Assembly: GCF_018709685.1 (NCBI RefSeq)
Contig: NZ_JABDHQ010000001.1
Span: forward strand, 62,001 to 126,000
Length of the DNA: 64,000 nt
Source of the DNA: Akkermansia muciniphila
GTDB taxonomy: Bacteria; Verrucomicrobiota; Verrucomicrobiia; Verrucomicrobiales; Akkermansiaceae
Direction: 5' to 3'
In this document: piece by piece, positions 25,518-33,346 of the stretch
Layout: every line of letters begins with the position of its first letter
Position numbering within the stretch: position 1 is the stretch's first letter
Program-made: the position numbers and the translations under genes
Notes under the pieces: model-generated
Told to the model about the DNA's origin: nothing
The model's input: the letters and a program-made list of their open reading frames with translations, nothing else
Databases searched by the model: none

Positions 25518-26408
25518 TTACGGAACGGGCGTGAGCACCACGGATTTCGTCTCCGCCCCGCTGGTGATTCCCTTGACGGTCAGAGTGCATTTTCCCGGCG
25601 GCAGCGTGATGGTGCCGGGGGAGTATTTGACGAACCGGGACCAGCCCCCGGTGCCCGGGAAGGTGAATTCCGTCAATTGGTCATTGACGGAATAACCCAG
25701 CTTGAACAGGGTGGAGGGAGCGTCCGCAATGGCGTAATCCGTCGTGACCGTGTAGGTGCCGCCTTTTTTGGTGTAAATGTCCCAGCTGACGGAATTGAAG
25801 TGGGACAGGACGGTGAATTTCCCCATGTCTTTTGCCAGGGCGCGGGTGACGAGGCAGTTTTCAGGCAGAAGCGTGATTTTGCCGCTCGCGGCGGCCCGGA
25901 CTACCGGGAAAATGGCGGTGGGAATCAGCCGGATATAGCGGACGTAAATGCCGTCCCTTCCTTTTTTCTTCAGCGTGAAGGTTTGCTTGCCCTTGGCCAG
26001 GTTCATGCGGCCCAGGTGGTAGATGCCTCCGTCTGCCGTGCCGCCGCCGGAGGTGGGCACGTTCCACAGGAAGGGGGCGCTGCCGCCGCATTTCAACTCA
26101 TACTGGGCGGTGGCGGAAGCTGTCCAAGGGAACGTGTACCAGACTTCAATGACGTATTCCCCGTCATTCGCCACGTTGACTTCCCAACTGGCGCCGGAGT
26201 CTTTTTCCGCCATGCCGGCAATGAATTTGCTGGACTGTATTTTTGCCAGCTTGCTTTTGGAAAGCTCCGCGTCTTCAGCCTTCATCAGGATGGCTTTCCC
26301 TTGGACAATGCCGGAGGATGCCGTTTTAACCAAACCGTCCGCCGGGAATTTGGCCTGGGCGGTCATGCAAAGAAGAAGGGAGGCATGGAGAAGGAAGAGC
26401 AGTTTCAT
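25518..26408 (-). CDS. Secreted beta-sandwich protein, CBM-like
   Basis: A 296-residue exported protein with a signal peptide (MKLLFLLHASLLLCMTAQA). The mature part appears to hold two beta-sandwich units: residues about 38-160 (KAILMKAEDAEL, ASWEVNVANDGEYVIEVWYTF, YELKCGG, KQTFTLKKKGRDGIYVRYIRLIP) and about 180-296 with a similar rhythm (VSWDIYTKKGGTYTVTTDY, GYSVNDQLTEF, PGTITLPPGKCTLTVKG). This resembles carbohydrate-binding modules of the CBM6/35 or DUF5077-like kind, often found in Akkermansia secreted proteins. There is no catalytic domain. Carbohydrate binding is inference. Confidence 0.75.
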   Translation of the reverse strand: MKLLFLLHASLLLCMTAQAKFPADGLVKTASSGIVQGKAILMKAEDAELSKSKLAKIQSSKFIAGMAEKDSGASWEVNVANDGEYVIEVWYTFPWTASATAQYELKCGGSAPFLWNVPTSGGGTADGGIYHLGRMNLAKGKQTFTLKKKGRDGIYVRYIRLIPTAIFPVVRAAASGKITLLPENCLVTRALAKDMGKFTVLSHFNSVSWDIYTKKGGTYTVTTDYAIADAPSTLFKLGYSVNDQLTEFTFPGTGGWSRFVKYSPGTITLPPGKCTLTVKGITSGAETKSVVLTPVP

Positions 26409-26716
26409 GTTGGATATGGGTGTTGATAGTTGAGAAACAGAGATGAATCTTCTCAGGTCTTGTCCTTCAAGATACCGTTGCGGTCAATAAAAAAGTGGAA
26501 GATTTTTCCGTATTTTTCCCGGCTCCAAGGGTGGAACGGCTGCATGGCCATCCGCAGAATCCCCGTGGTGAAGGCTCCAGGAAAGGGATTTTTGGGCGGA
26601 AGGGAAGCGCCGTGGTCCGGCACGGAATTTTCTGGAGATTCCAAGCCGGAGGCAGAGGAGGAAAAAGATAAAAATCTGCTTGTCCTCAATGCATCAGAAG
26701 CCTTTAATCAATGATA
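26409..26716. other. Divergent intergenic region
   Basis: About 300 bp between two divergently transcribed secreted-protein genes; it should hold both promoters. No RNA or repeat recognised. Confidence 0.45.
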
Positions 26717-26734
26717 GCCGGACAGTGGTCCGGC
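26717..26734 (+). other. Perfect hairpin in the leader of the 26750 gene
   Basis: GCCGGAC, loop AGTG, GTCCGGC, 15 bp before the start codon. Could affect translation initiation; no further support. Confidence 0.4.
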
Positions 26735-26749
26735 GTAACCCCAACTACG

Positions 26750-27790
26750 ATGATGAAGAATTATTATTTGCTGATTTTCCTCCTGTCCGGGATGGGAGCG
26801 GGAGTGCTGAAGGCTGAAAAAACGCTGTCCGACTTTGACCGGGAGCCTTTTGAGCAGCCTCTGATCAGGCCCGGAAAAACGCTCCTGTCCCCTGCGGCGG
26901 CCCGTGTGGAAGCCTATATGGAAAGCCTGCCTCCCGGAGAACGGGAAAACGCGTCCGTTCCCTGTTTGGTGCAGGTGAAGGACGTGGCCGCAAACAGCTG
27001 GCCCGGTGTGAAGGGGAAAGCGGGAACGGACTGGATTGCTGCGGAGCTGTTTTTCCAGCTCAACGGCTGTTCCGTTTCCCTGGAGAGGCAATTATTTCAG
27101 AATGCCCGGAAACCCGTGGTTCCAGTCGGTTCGCGGCTGTTGTTTTCCGGCTCCCTGCCCGCTGGCGTGCTCCGGAACGCCCTGCTGCCGGGGGAGACGT
27201 ATGAAAACCCGGAAAAGGCGGATAAAATTTGCCGGGCCGTTTTTAAAAATTTAAAGAGAGCGGAAGGCACGCCTCCCTCCATCCCGGATATGGCGCCTGC
27301 TTTGCAGGAGAAATACATGAAGAAAAATCCTGCCGCCGCTGTGGTTCCGGCCGCCCTGCTGAAGGAGATTGCCGGGGATGGGTACCGGATTCGTTCGGAA
27401 TCGTTGCCGAATGGTATGAGAGCCGTGATTTTTTCCAGCGGGGCGGAAGAAAGCTGCCTGGCGGCCAACCGGCGCTGGATGGAGCTGGTTCCCCTGCCGG
27501 AGGAAGATTACTTCATCGTAATCAACCATCTGGACGGCCACACGGCGACCCTGCTGCTTTACCGGGTCGTTAGGCATGAGTATGAGGTTTCCAACACGGA
27601 TGAAGGTACGGCGGAGGCCTCCCTTCCGGAGATTTCCGTGGAATGCGTGTACCGGGCCCCGGCCATTTACAACGTGGTGTGGTGGCTGGGGGGCTGGGAT
27701 TATGAAGGGAACGTGATGCGCGTGGTACGCCGGGAGATGATGGAGAAGCAGGGGTATGAAACCGTTTTTTATGACGTTCCCATCCGGTAG
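26750..27790 (+). CDS. Secreted protein of unknown function
   Basis: A 346-residue exported protein. The start is one of two consecutive ATGs at 26750/26753, directly before a signal peptide (MMKNYYLLIFLLSGMGAGVLKA). The upstream in-frame ATG at 26711 would spoil the signal. The mature protein is mixed alpha/beta; one notable part is the C-terminal stretch VECVYRAPAIYNVVWWLGGWDYEGNVMRVV. No motif I can name. It converges with ldhA across a hairpin. Confidence 0.75.
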   Translation: MMKNYYLLIFLLSGMGAGVLKAEKTLSDFDREPFEQPLIRPGKTLLSPAAARVEAYMESLPPGERENASVPCLVQVKDVAANSWPGVKGKAGTDWIAAELFFQLNGCSVSLERQLFQNARKPVVPVGSRLLFSGSLPAGVLRNALLPGETYENPEKADKICRAVFKNLKRAEGTPPSIPDMAPALQEKYMKKNPAAAVVPAALLKEIAGDGYRIRSESLPNGMRAVIFSSGAEESCLAANRRWMELVPLPEEDYFIVINHLDGHTATLLLYRVVRHEYEVSNTDEGTAEASLPEISVECVYRAPAIYNVVWWLGGWDYEGNVMRVVRREMMEKQGYETVFYDVPIR

Positions 27791-27802
27791 AGTATCGGGA
27801 AA

Positions 27803-27820
27803 CCGGGCTTTTCAGCCCGG
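27803..27820. terminator. Bidirectional hairpin between convergent genes
   Basis: CCGGGCT, loop TTTC, AGCCCGG, placed between the plus-strand stop at 27790 and the minus-strand stop at 27823. Confidence 0.7.
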
Positions 27821-27822
27821 CC

Positions 27823-28851
27823 TCATGCTTTTTCCTGGTGGAGGCTGACCCGGTTTTCCAAGGGTTTGCCTTCCAGAAAATCCCGGATGTTGTGCAGGGT
27901 GACTTCCGCAATATTGTGCAGGGCCTCCTTCGTGAAGAAGCCCTGGTGGGAGGTCAGGATGACGTTGTTGAAGGAGAGCAGCCGCGCCAGGGTATCATCA
28001 TCAATGATTCTGTCTGACTTGTCTTCATAAAAATATTCCCCTTCCTCTTCGTACACGTCCAGGCCGGCGGAGCCCACTTTCTTTGATTTCAGGCCGTCAA
28101 TCAGCATCTCCGTGTTGATCAGCTTGCCGCGCCCCGTGTTGATGATCATGACGCCGTCCTTCATTTTGCCGATGGAGTCCGCGTTGATCAGGTATTCCGT
28201 TTCCGGGGTGAGGGGGCAGTGCAGGGAGATGATGTCGGAGCGAGCGTAAAGGTTGTCCAGCGTGGTGTACGTGATGCCGGCTTCTTCCGCAAAGCGCTGG
28301 TCAGGGTACGGATCATAAGCCAGGATGTTCATGCCGAAGCCCTTGAGGATGCGGATGAGGATTCTGGCGATTTTACCCGTGCCGATGATTCCGGCCGTTT
28401 TTCCGTTCATGTCAAAGCCCATCAGGCCGTGCAGGGAGAAATTGCCGTCCCTGGTGCGCCAGTAGGCGCGGTGTATCTTGCGGTTCAGGGCCAGCATCAG
28501 CGCTACGGCATGTTCCGCCACCGCGTAAGGGGAGTACCAGGGAACCCGCACGACGGGCAAATCCTCATCTTCCGCCGCTTTCAGGTCCACGTTGTTGAAT
28601 CCGGCGCAGCGCAGGGCCAGCAGCCTCACGCCGTTTTCCTTCAGGCTCCGGATTACTTCCCTGTCCGCCGTATCGTTGACGAAAATGCACGCCACGTCCA
28701 TGCCGCGCGTCAGCGGAACGCTGTCCGGAGTGAGGTGCCCCTTGAAGTAGCGGATGTCATAATGGAAATCGCGCTCGTTGATCGGGTTGAAGGAGTCCCG
28801 GTCGTAGGGTTTGGCGTCAAAAAACGCAATGCGGCAGGATGGGTGGGTCAT
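27823..28851 (-). CDS. ldhA: D-lactate dehydrogenase / 2-hydroxyacid dehydrogenase
   Basis: A 342-residue NAD-dependent D-2-hydroxyacid dehydrogenase. It reads IAFFDAKPYDRDSF at the N-terminus, LLALRCAGFNNVDL (catalytic Arg region), the Rossmann motif GIIGTGKIA, NTGRGKLINTEML, the Glu in LDVYEEEGEYFYED and the catalytic His in LTSHQGFFT. The FDAKPYD start and the EGEYFYEDKS loop are typical of fermentative D-LDH (LdhA) rather than PGDH, so it likely regenerates NAD+ by reducing pyruvate. The ATG at 28851 fits the family start. It follows gpmA by 25 bp on the same strand, so both may form one glycolytic/fermentative unit. Confidence 0.92.
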   Translation of the reverse strand: MTHPSCRIAFFDAKPYDRDSFNPINERDFHYDIRYFKGHLTPDSVPLTRGMDVACIFVNDTADREVIRSLKENGVRLLALRCAGFNNVDLKAAEDEDLPVVRVPWYSPYAVAEHAVALMLALNRKIHRAYWRTRDGNFSLHGLMGFDMNGKTAGIIGTGKIARILIRILKGFGMNILAYDPYPDQRFAEEAGITYTTLDNLYARSDIISLHCPLTPETEYLINADSIGKMKDGVMIINTGRGKLINTEMLIDGLKSKKVGSAGLDVYEEEGEYFYEDKSDRIIDDDTLARLLSFNNVILTSHQGFFTKEALHNIAEVTLHNIRDFLEGKPLENRVSLHQEKA

Positions 28852-28876
28852 GTGGAAGGAAAAAGGGTTGAGTGGC

Positions 28877-29632
28877 CTATGGTTTTTTAGCTGCCTGCCC
28901 CTGGCTGGCGACGGCTTCCATGCGTTTACGTATTTCATCCGGATCCCCCAGGAAATAGTCTTTCTTGAGGTTCATGGAATCGTCAAATTCAAACACGCAG
29001 GGAATGGCGGTGGGCAGGTTCAGGGAAAGAAGCTGTTCATTGGGAATGTGTTTCAGGTACTTGATCATGCCGCGCAGGGTGTTGCCGTGGGCTACAATCA
29101 GGATGTTGTCCAGCGTCCGGAGGGAGGGCAGGATGGTTCCCTCCCAGTAGGGCATCATGCGGTCAATGGCTTCCTTCAGGGATTCCGTCCGCGGAAGCTC
29201 TCCGGCGGGCACGCCTTTGTAGCGGGGGTCCCATCTGGGGTTGGCGGGATCATCCTCCGCCAGGGGCGGCGGGGCCACGTCATAGCTGCGCCGCCAGACC
29301 AGCACCTGCTCGTCTCCGTATTTTTTAGCCGTTTCACTTTTGTTCAATCCCTGCAGCATGCCGTAATGCTTTTCATTGAGCCGCCAGCTTTTGGCGACGG
29401 GAAGCCAGTCCTGGTCCAGGCGGTCCAGCACGCAGTTGAGCGTCTTTACGGCACGCTTGAGATAGGAGGTATAGGACTGGTCAAAGGCCAGCCCCTTCTC
29501 TTTTAACAGGTCGCCCGCGTGGTACGCTTCCTCCACCCCCCGTTCCGTCAGGTCCACATCCGTCCATCCGGTAAATCTGTTTTCACGGTTCCACGTGCTT
29601 TCTCCATGGCGCAGAAGAACAATCGTTTTCAT
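28877..29632 (-). CDS. gpmA: 2,3-bisphosphoglycerate-dependent phosphoglycerate mutase
   Basis: A 251-residue glycolytic enzyme that interconverts 3- and 2-phosphoglycerate through a phosphohistidine. [18 protein letters not shown] holds the phosphorylated H9 in the RHGE motif; [25 protein letters not shown] and the second histidine in [14 protein letters not shown] follow. The start at 29632 gives the standard length; the open frame extends further but only with non-family sequence. It is co-directional with ldhA. Confidence 0.95.
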   Translation of the reverse strand: MKTIVLLRHGESTWNRENRFTGWTDVDLTERGVEEAYHAGDLLKEKGLAFDQSYTSYLKRAVKTLNCVLDRLDQDWLPVAKSWRLNEKHYGMLQGLNKSETAKKYGDEQVLVWRRSYDVAPPPLAEDDPANPRWDPRYKGVPAGELPRTESLKEAIDRMMPYWEGTILPSLRTLDNILIVAHGNTLRGMIKYLKHIPNEQLLSLNLPTAIPCVFEFDDSMNLKKDYFLGDPDEIRKRMEAVASQGQAAKKP

Positions 29633-29810
29633 ATCGCTGAATTTAGACACCCGGCTTCCGGCATCCGCGCAAAGGAAGGCGGGCGTATGACATGATTGCA
29701 AGCTCCGCCACGGGAGGAATTTGTCGTGAAAAGGGCCGCCGGCCCGCAGGTGCGGGAGCATATGTGAAATTGTGATTGGCAACCGTCTTCAAATGGATTA
29801 ACAGTTCATC

Positions 29811-31742
29811 ATGATGAAGCAATATGGGTTCAGGTGTGCCGCCGCCCTGATGGCCGCCGGAGTGGGAGCTCTCGCCTGGGCCGGGCCCGAGGCCGTCCAG
29901 AATGTGCAGAAGCCCGCTCCTTCCGGGGGTGCTCCCGCCGTGTTCAAGTTCGGCGGGGAAGGGAATCAGGAGTTCATGCTGAACGGGAAGCCGTTCCAGA
30001 TCCGTGGCGCGGAGATGCACCCCCAGCGCATTCCCAGGGAATACTGGAGGCACCGCATCCGGACCGCGCGGGCCATGGGCCTGAACACCATTGCGTTTTA
30101 CGTGTTCTGGAATGACCATGAGCAGCCGGACGGCAGCTTTGATTTCAAGACGGGCAACCGTGACCTGGGTGAGTTTCTCAAGATTTGCCAGGAGGAAGGC
30201 ATGTGGGTTCTGTTCCGCCCGGGCCCCTATGTGTGCGGGGAGTGGGATATGGGAGGCCTGCCCCATTATCTGCTGAAGGATCCCAAAGCCAGGTTGAGAA
30301 CCACGGAAGACTCCAAATTCATGAAGGCGCAGACGCGTTACCTGGAGGCGGTGGCGCGTGTGGCGGAGCCGTTTTTAGTGAAGAACGGCGGTCCCATCCT
30401 GATGACCCAGCTTGAAAACGAATACGGCAGCTACCAGCGGAAGGACCGCAAGTACATGGAATGGCTGAAGGCGTTCTGGACCAAAAAGGGGTTCGGCCCC
30501 TTTTACACGTCTGACGGCGCGGGAGAACATTACCTGAAGGGCGTTGTGTTGCCCGGCGTGGCCGTGGGGCTGGACCCGGGCCTGAACGACGGGCACTGGA
30601 ACGTGGCCAACAAGTGCAATCCGGGCGTTCCCGTCTTTTCCTCGGAAACGTATCCGGGCTGGCTGCGGCACTGGGGGGAAGGGAACTGGGCGCCCACTCC
30701 GGAAATCGTCAACCACGTCCGCTGGTTTATGGACAAGGGACGTTCCTTCAGCCTGTTCGTGTTTCACGGAGGCACCAACTTCGGCTTCACGGCGGGGGCC
30801 AACAACGGTGGGCCGGGACAATACCAGCCGGATGTTACAAGTTACGATTACGGTTCTCCCGTGGATGAGCAGGGCCGGATGAATGAGTATTACACCCGGA
30901 TGAGGGAAATTATCCTGGAAAAACTGCCCGCGGACACCGCCGTGCCTGAACCTCCCGCGGATATTCCGGCCATGGAGATTCCGGAGTTCACGCCCGTGGT
31001 GCATGCCGGGCTCTGGGAGAACCTGCCCAGGCCCTTCCGGTCCAAATTCCCGCAGCCCCCCTATTTTGAGCAGTGGAACCAGAACCAGGGGATGGCCATT
31101 TACAGCACTACGGTTCCCGCCGGTCCGGCTGAAAAGCTGGAATTGAGCAATGTGAATGATTATGCCCAGGTATACCTGAACGGGGAACTGGCAGGCACGC
31201 TGGACCGCCGCCTGGGGCAGAAGAGCCTGGAACTGCCGGAACGCAAGAAACCCGCAACGCTGGAAATCCTGGTGGAGGCCATGGGCCATATCAATTTCCA
31301 CATCAGCATGGAGAGCGACCGCAAGGGGCTGCACGGAGACGTGAAGCTGGGAAAGCGTGAGCTGAAGAACTGGACGGTGAGGGCGCTTCCCCTGAAAGCC
31401 GCCTCCATTGTCCGGGCCCCCAGGGGAAAAGGCCCTTCCGCAAAACGGGAAGGCGCGCATTTCCGGGCCGTGGTGAATATTGATGAGCCGCAGGATACGT
31501 TCCTGGATATGTCCCGCTATGCCAAGGGGTATGTTTGGGTGAACGGCATTAACGTGGGGCGGTACTGGAACGTAGGGCCCCAGTTAAGGCTGTATGTTCC
31601 GGCGCCCTTCCTGAAAAAGGGAGAGAACGTGATTGATATTCTGGACCTTCATGAGAAGGAGCCCAAGCCCATCCGCGGCATGAAGGAGCGCAACAAGGAG
31701 CCTGGAAAGATAGATACCAAAAATCTGGACAACCAGTGGTAA
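29811..31742 (+). CDS. Secreted GH35 beta-galactosidase
   Basis: A 643-residue exported glycoside hydrolase. A signal peptide (residues 1-24, ending LAWA) precedes a TIM barrel that starts at FKFGGEGNQEFMLNGKPFQIRGAEMHPQRIP. The acid/base Glu is E204 in TQLENEYGSY and the nucleophile Glu is E280 in VFSSETYPGW. The C-terminal part (about 400-640) holds jelly-roll domains ending WVNGINVGRYWNVGPQLRLYVP, the usual GH35 closing motif. It should release terminal beta-galactose from mucin O-glycans or milk oligosaccharides in the periplasm or outside; linkage preference is not readable. It has its own promoter region, divergent from gpmA. Confidence 0.94.
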   Translation: MMKQYGFRCAAALMAAGVGALAWAGPEAVQNVQKPAPSGGAPAVFKFGGEGNQEFMLNGKPFQIRGAEMHPQRIPREYWRHRIRTARAMGLNTIAFYVFWNDHEQPDGSFDFKTGNRDLGEFLKICQEEGMWVLFRPGPYVCGEWDMGGLPHYLLKDPKARLRTTEDSKFMKAQTRYLEAVARVAEPFLVKNGGPILMTQLENEYGSYQRKDRKYMEWLKAFWTKKGFGPFYTSDGAGEHYLKGVVLPGVAVGLDPGLNDGHWNVANKCNPGVPVFSSETYPGWLRHWGEGNWAPTPEIVNHVRWFMDKGRSFSLFVFHGGTNFGFTAGANNGGPGQYQPDVTSYDYGSPVDEQGRMNEYYTRMREIILEKLPADTAVPEPPADIPAMEIPEFTPVVHAGLWENLPRPFRSKFPQPPYFEQWNQNQGMAIYSTTVPAGPAEKLELSNVNDYAQVYLNGELAGTLDRRLGQKSLELPERKKPATLEILVEAMGHINFHISMESDRKGLHGDVKLGKRELKNWTVRALPLKAASIVRAPRGKGPSAKREGAHFRAVVNIDEPQDTFLDMSRYAKGYVWVNGINVGRYWNVGPQLRLYVPAPFLKKGENVIDILDLHEKEPKPIRGMKERNKEPGKIDTKNLDNQW

Positions 31743-31823
31743 AGCCGCCGGGCTTCCCGCCCGCGGTCCGGAAGAGGCTTTTTCTCCATGAAACCGCCCC
31801 ACGGGGGAAAACGCGGCCTGGGG

Positions 31824-32396
31824 TCAGACGCCCTGAGCCTGCCGTTTTTTCCGGAATTCCTCTTTGAATGCCTTCCAGTCCGTGGTCCTGACCAGCTCCG
31901 CGAGATTGGAGTAGTAGGACCGGTGGTGCCCGAAGCGCTCGTCCATCAATTCCTCAAGGGCTTTTTCCGGCGTCCAGCCCTGCATGACGATGCGGTACGC
32001 GGCGCAGACAATGCCGGTTCTGTCGGAGCCGTGCCAGCAGTGTACCAGGATGGGCTTGGGTGCGCTGCTGATGACCAGCAGGCAGTCCATGAGTTCCTCC
32101 CGGGACATTTTTCCGGCCGCCAGCTTCCTGCGGTACAGACGCAGTCCGGTGTGTTCCGCTTCATCGGCGTCGCTGTGGTATTCCCGCAAGTTCAGGACGG
32201 ATTTGAGCCCCAGTTTTTCGAGGGCCTTGAATCCGCGGCTGCCGGGCTGCCCGGAACGGTACAGGTCAGCACTGAGGCGGTAGCAGTTTTTGGCGTCTTT
32301 GATCTCAACAGGGCTCGGAACTTCCGTCATGGTTTCTGCACAGGCAAGGGAAAACGAGGCCGCCAGGACGGCAAGCACCATGAATTTCCGGTTCAT
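31824..32396 (-). CDS. Secreted dual-specificity-type protein phosphatase
   Basis: A 190-residue protein with a signal peptide (ending SFSLACA, cut near residue 20). The phosphatase signature is HCWHGSDRTG at 119-128, that is C-x5-R with C120 and R126; the general-acid loop may be in LNLREYHSDADEAEH. The SADLYRSGQPGSRGFKALEKLGLKSVLNLR start is typical of the DSP/PTP-like family found in bacteria. Being exported, it may dephosphorylate host or periplasmic substrates, including inositol phosphates or phospho-sugars. It follows the nitroreductase-like gene by 8 bp on the same strand, so the two probably form an operon. Confidence 0.88.
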   Translation of the reverse strand: MNRKFMVLAVLAASFSLACAETMTEVPSPVEIKDAKNCYRLSADLYRSGQPGSRGFKALEKLGLKSVLNLREYHSDADEAEHTGLRLYRRKLAAGKMSREELMDCLLVISSAPKPILVHCWHGSDRTGIVCAAYRIVMQGWTPEKALEELMDERFGHHRSYYSNLAELVRTTDWKAFKEEFRKKRQAQGV

Positions 32397-32404
32397 GGCC
32401 CTTT

Positions 32405-33058
32405 TCAGGAATTGGAAGGATAGCCGACGCTCTGGGCGTACAGGACTTTTTTGAAGACAGGGAGCCGGAGACGGCGCTGAAGGTATTCGGCATCCAGCAT
32501 GGCCCGGAAAACGGTGCCCAGCCCCGCCGAGGTGCAGAAGAGGTAGACGTTTTCGCCAATGAATCCCACATCCGCGGCGGCGGTGACCTGTTTTCTTTTC
32601 GCGTCAAAGTCTCCGGGCTGTTTGGACTGGTCCACCACATAGACGAGGTTCAGGGGCGCAGTGCCCACGAAGTCCTGTGTTCCCGTTGCGGCCCTTATGT
32701 CACCCTGGACGACTTGATGCAATTTGTGGGTTTCCGGCTTGTAAAGATAGGCTCCTTCCGGAAGAACGACGTAGATTTCTATTTCATTGGAATTCCGTGA
32801 GGACGGTGCCGTGCGGTAGTCCGGGTCATCCCGGGTGACGCCTTGCGCCGCCCAGAGCAGGGAAGACAGGACTTCCACCGGAATGGGCTTGTCTGTAAAG
32901 GACCGGGTGGAATGCCGTTCATTCAGAACCTGCATGAGGGGCTTGCCGCCCTTTTTGTCCGGCGCGGGCAGCATGATGTCATCGCTGAGGGCTGTTCCGG
33001 AGAGGAGGCCTCCGGAGAGAACGGCAAGAGAGGAACAGAGGGCATGAGAAATATTCAT
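32405..33058 (-). CDS. Exported nitroreductase-family (SagB/ThcOx-like) protein
   Basis: A 217-residue protein with a plausible signal peptide (MNISHALCSSLAVLSGGLLSGTALS). The mature part opens with PLMQVLNERHSTRSFTDKPIPVEVLSSLLWAAQGVTRDDPDYRTAPSSRNSNEIEIYVV, the classic FMN-binding start of nitroreductases (R-H-S-x-R and the SSRN segment), and ends with the AADVGFIGENVYLFCTSAGLGTVF helix. Family members reduce nitro groups, quinones or oxidise thiazolines. Export through Sec of an FMN enzyme is unusual. It is the upstream gene of a pair with the secreted phosphatase. Confidence 0.85.
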   Translation of the reverse strand: MNISHALCSSLAVLSGGLLSGTALSDDIMLPAPDKKGGKPLMQVLNERHSTRSFTDKPIPVEVLSSLLWAAQGVTRDDPDYRTAPSSRNSNEIEIYVVLPEGAYLYKPETHKLHQVVQGDIRAATGTQDFVGTAPLNLVYVVDQSKQPGDFDAKRKQVTAAADVGFIGENVYLFCTSAGLGTVFRAMLDAEYLQRRLRLPVFKKVLYAQSVGYPSNS

Positions 33059-33346
33059 AGGCGGGAAAAAACGTACAATGGTTATGGGATAATCAGCGTG
33101 ATACTTGTATTTTTTTCATGTTTTTGGAAGCGCATGAAAACTTAATCCTATAAAATGGCTATGAAAACACAAGGAAAAAGCGCCAGGACTGGTTCTTAAC
33201 AGGTTCCGCAGGATGGGGGATATGAAAAAGACCAGCGTTTCAGGTTGACCTGGGAAAGGTAATGCGCTTTTATGTCAGGCGGAATGAGGTTGAAAAACCT
33301 TTTTCTTCCTTGTCTAGGCTGCTCCAACCCTCTCAACCCGTATCCG

